A DNA stretch of 6,110 nt from JAKQHY01 sp034429475 (lineage in GTDB: Bacteria > Chloroflexota > Anaerolineae > B4-G1 > SLSP01). The number at the start of each line of letters is the position of its first letter. The first letter of the stretch is position 1. Positions 6,104-6,110 of this stretch are shown one piece after another. Position numbers and translations under genes: made by a program. The notes under the pieces were generated by a model that saw only the letters and a list, made by a program, of their open reading frames with translations, made no database searches and had not been told where the DNA came from. The stretch lies in contig DAOUGD010000165.1 of assembly GCA_034429475.1 (NCBI GenBank), positions 1 through 6,110 on the forward strand, read 5' to 3'.

Positions 6104-6110
6104 TAAAACA

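Overview
This is a compact, mostly G+C-rich bacterial stretch in which every gene I can support lies on the minus strand, so it reads right to left. I see no ribosomal or transfer RNA, CRISPR array, transposase or phage gene. The style suggests an environmental Chloroflexota bacterium of the Anaerolineae/Caldilineae kind: large membrane-anchored tetratricopeptide (TPR) proteins with Pro/Thr-rich tails, a zinc-ribbon membrane protein, and a knotted-type carbamoyltransferase. That placement is an inference from protein style, not a proof.

In transcription order: (1) 6028-5703, a small helical protein, antitoxin-like in flavour, whose frame breaks near 5810. (2) 5702-4980, an A+T-rich island holding a 147-residue single-pass membrane protein of unknown function (5513-5070). 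(3) 4979-3999, an ornithine/acetylornithine-type carbamoyltransferase resembling the AOTCase/YgeW branch. (4) 3991-3949, a perfect 20-bp-stem hairpin. (5) 3922-3185, a zinc-ribbon protein with three membrane helices. (6) 3172-32, a 1046-residue protein with three membrane helices and many TPRs, 12 bases after the previous stop and so probably cotranscribed with it. (7) 1-18, a hairpin after the last stop, at the window edge.

The most interesting unit is the zinc-ribbon/TPR pair. Both proteins carry the same membrane module: one helix, an exported loop of about 130 residues, then two close helices whose sequences resemble each other between the two proteins. One adds a cytoplasmic zinc ribbon, the other a large, probably exported TPR/beta-sandwich superstructure. 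They look like two halves of one membrane complex of unknown function. The TPR protein also has a strictly alternating two-TPR super-repeat with a period near 204 bases. The carbamoyltransferase has an HPLP motif where ornithine-type enzymes have HCLP, so its substrate is open.
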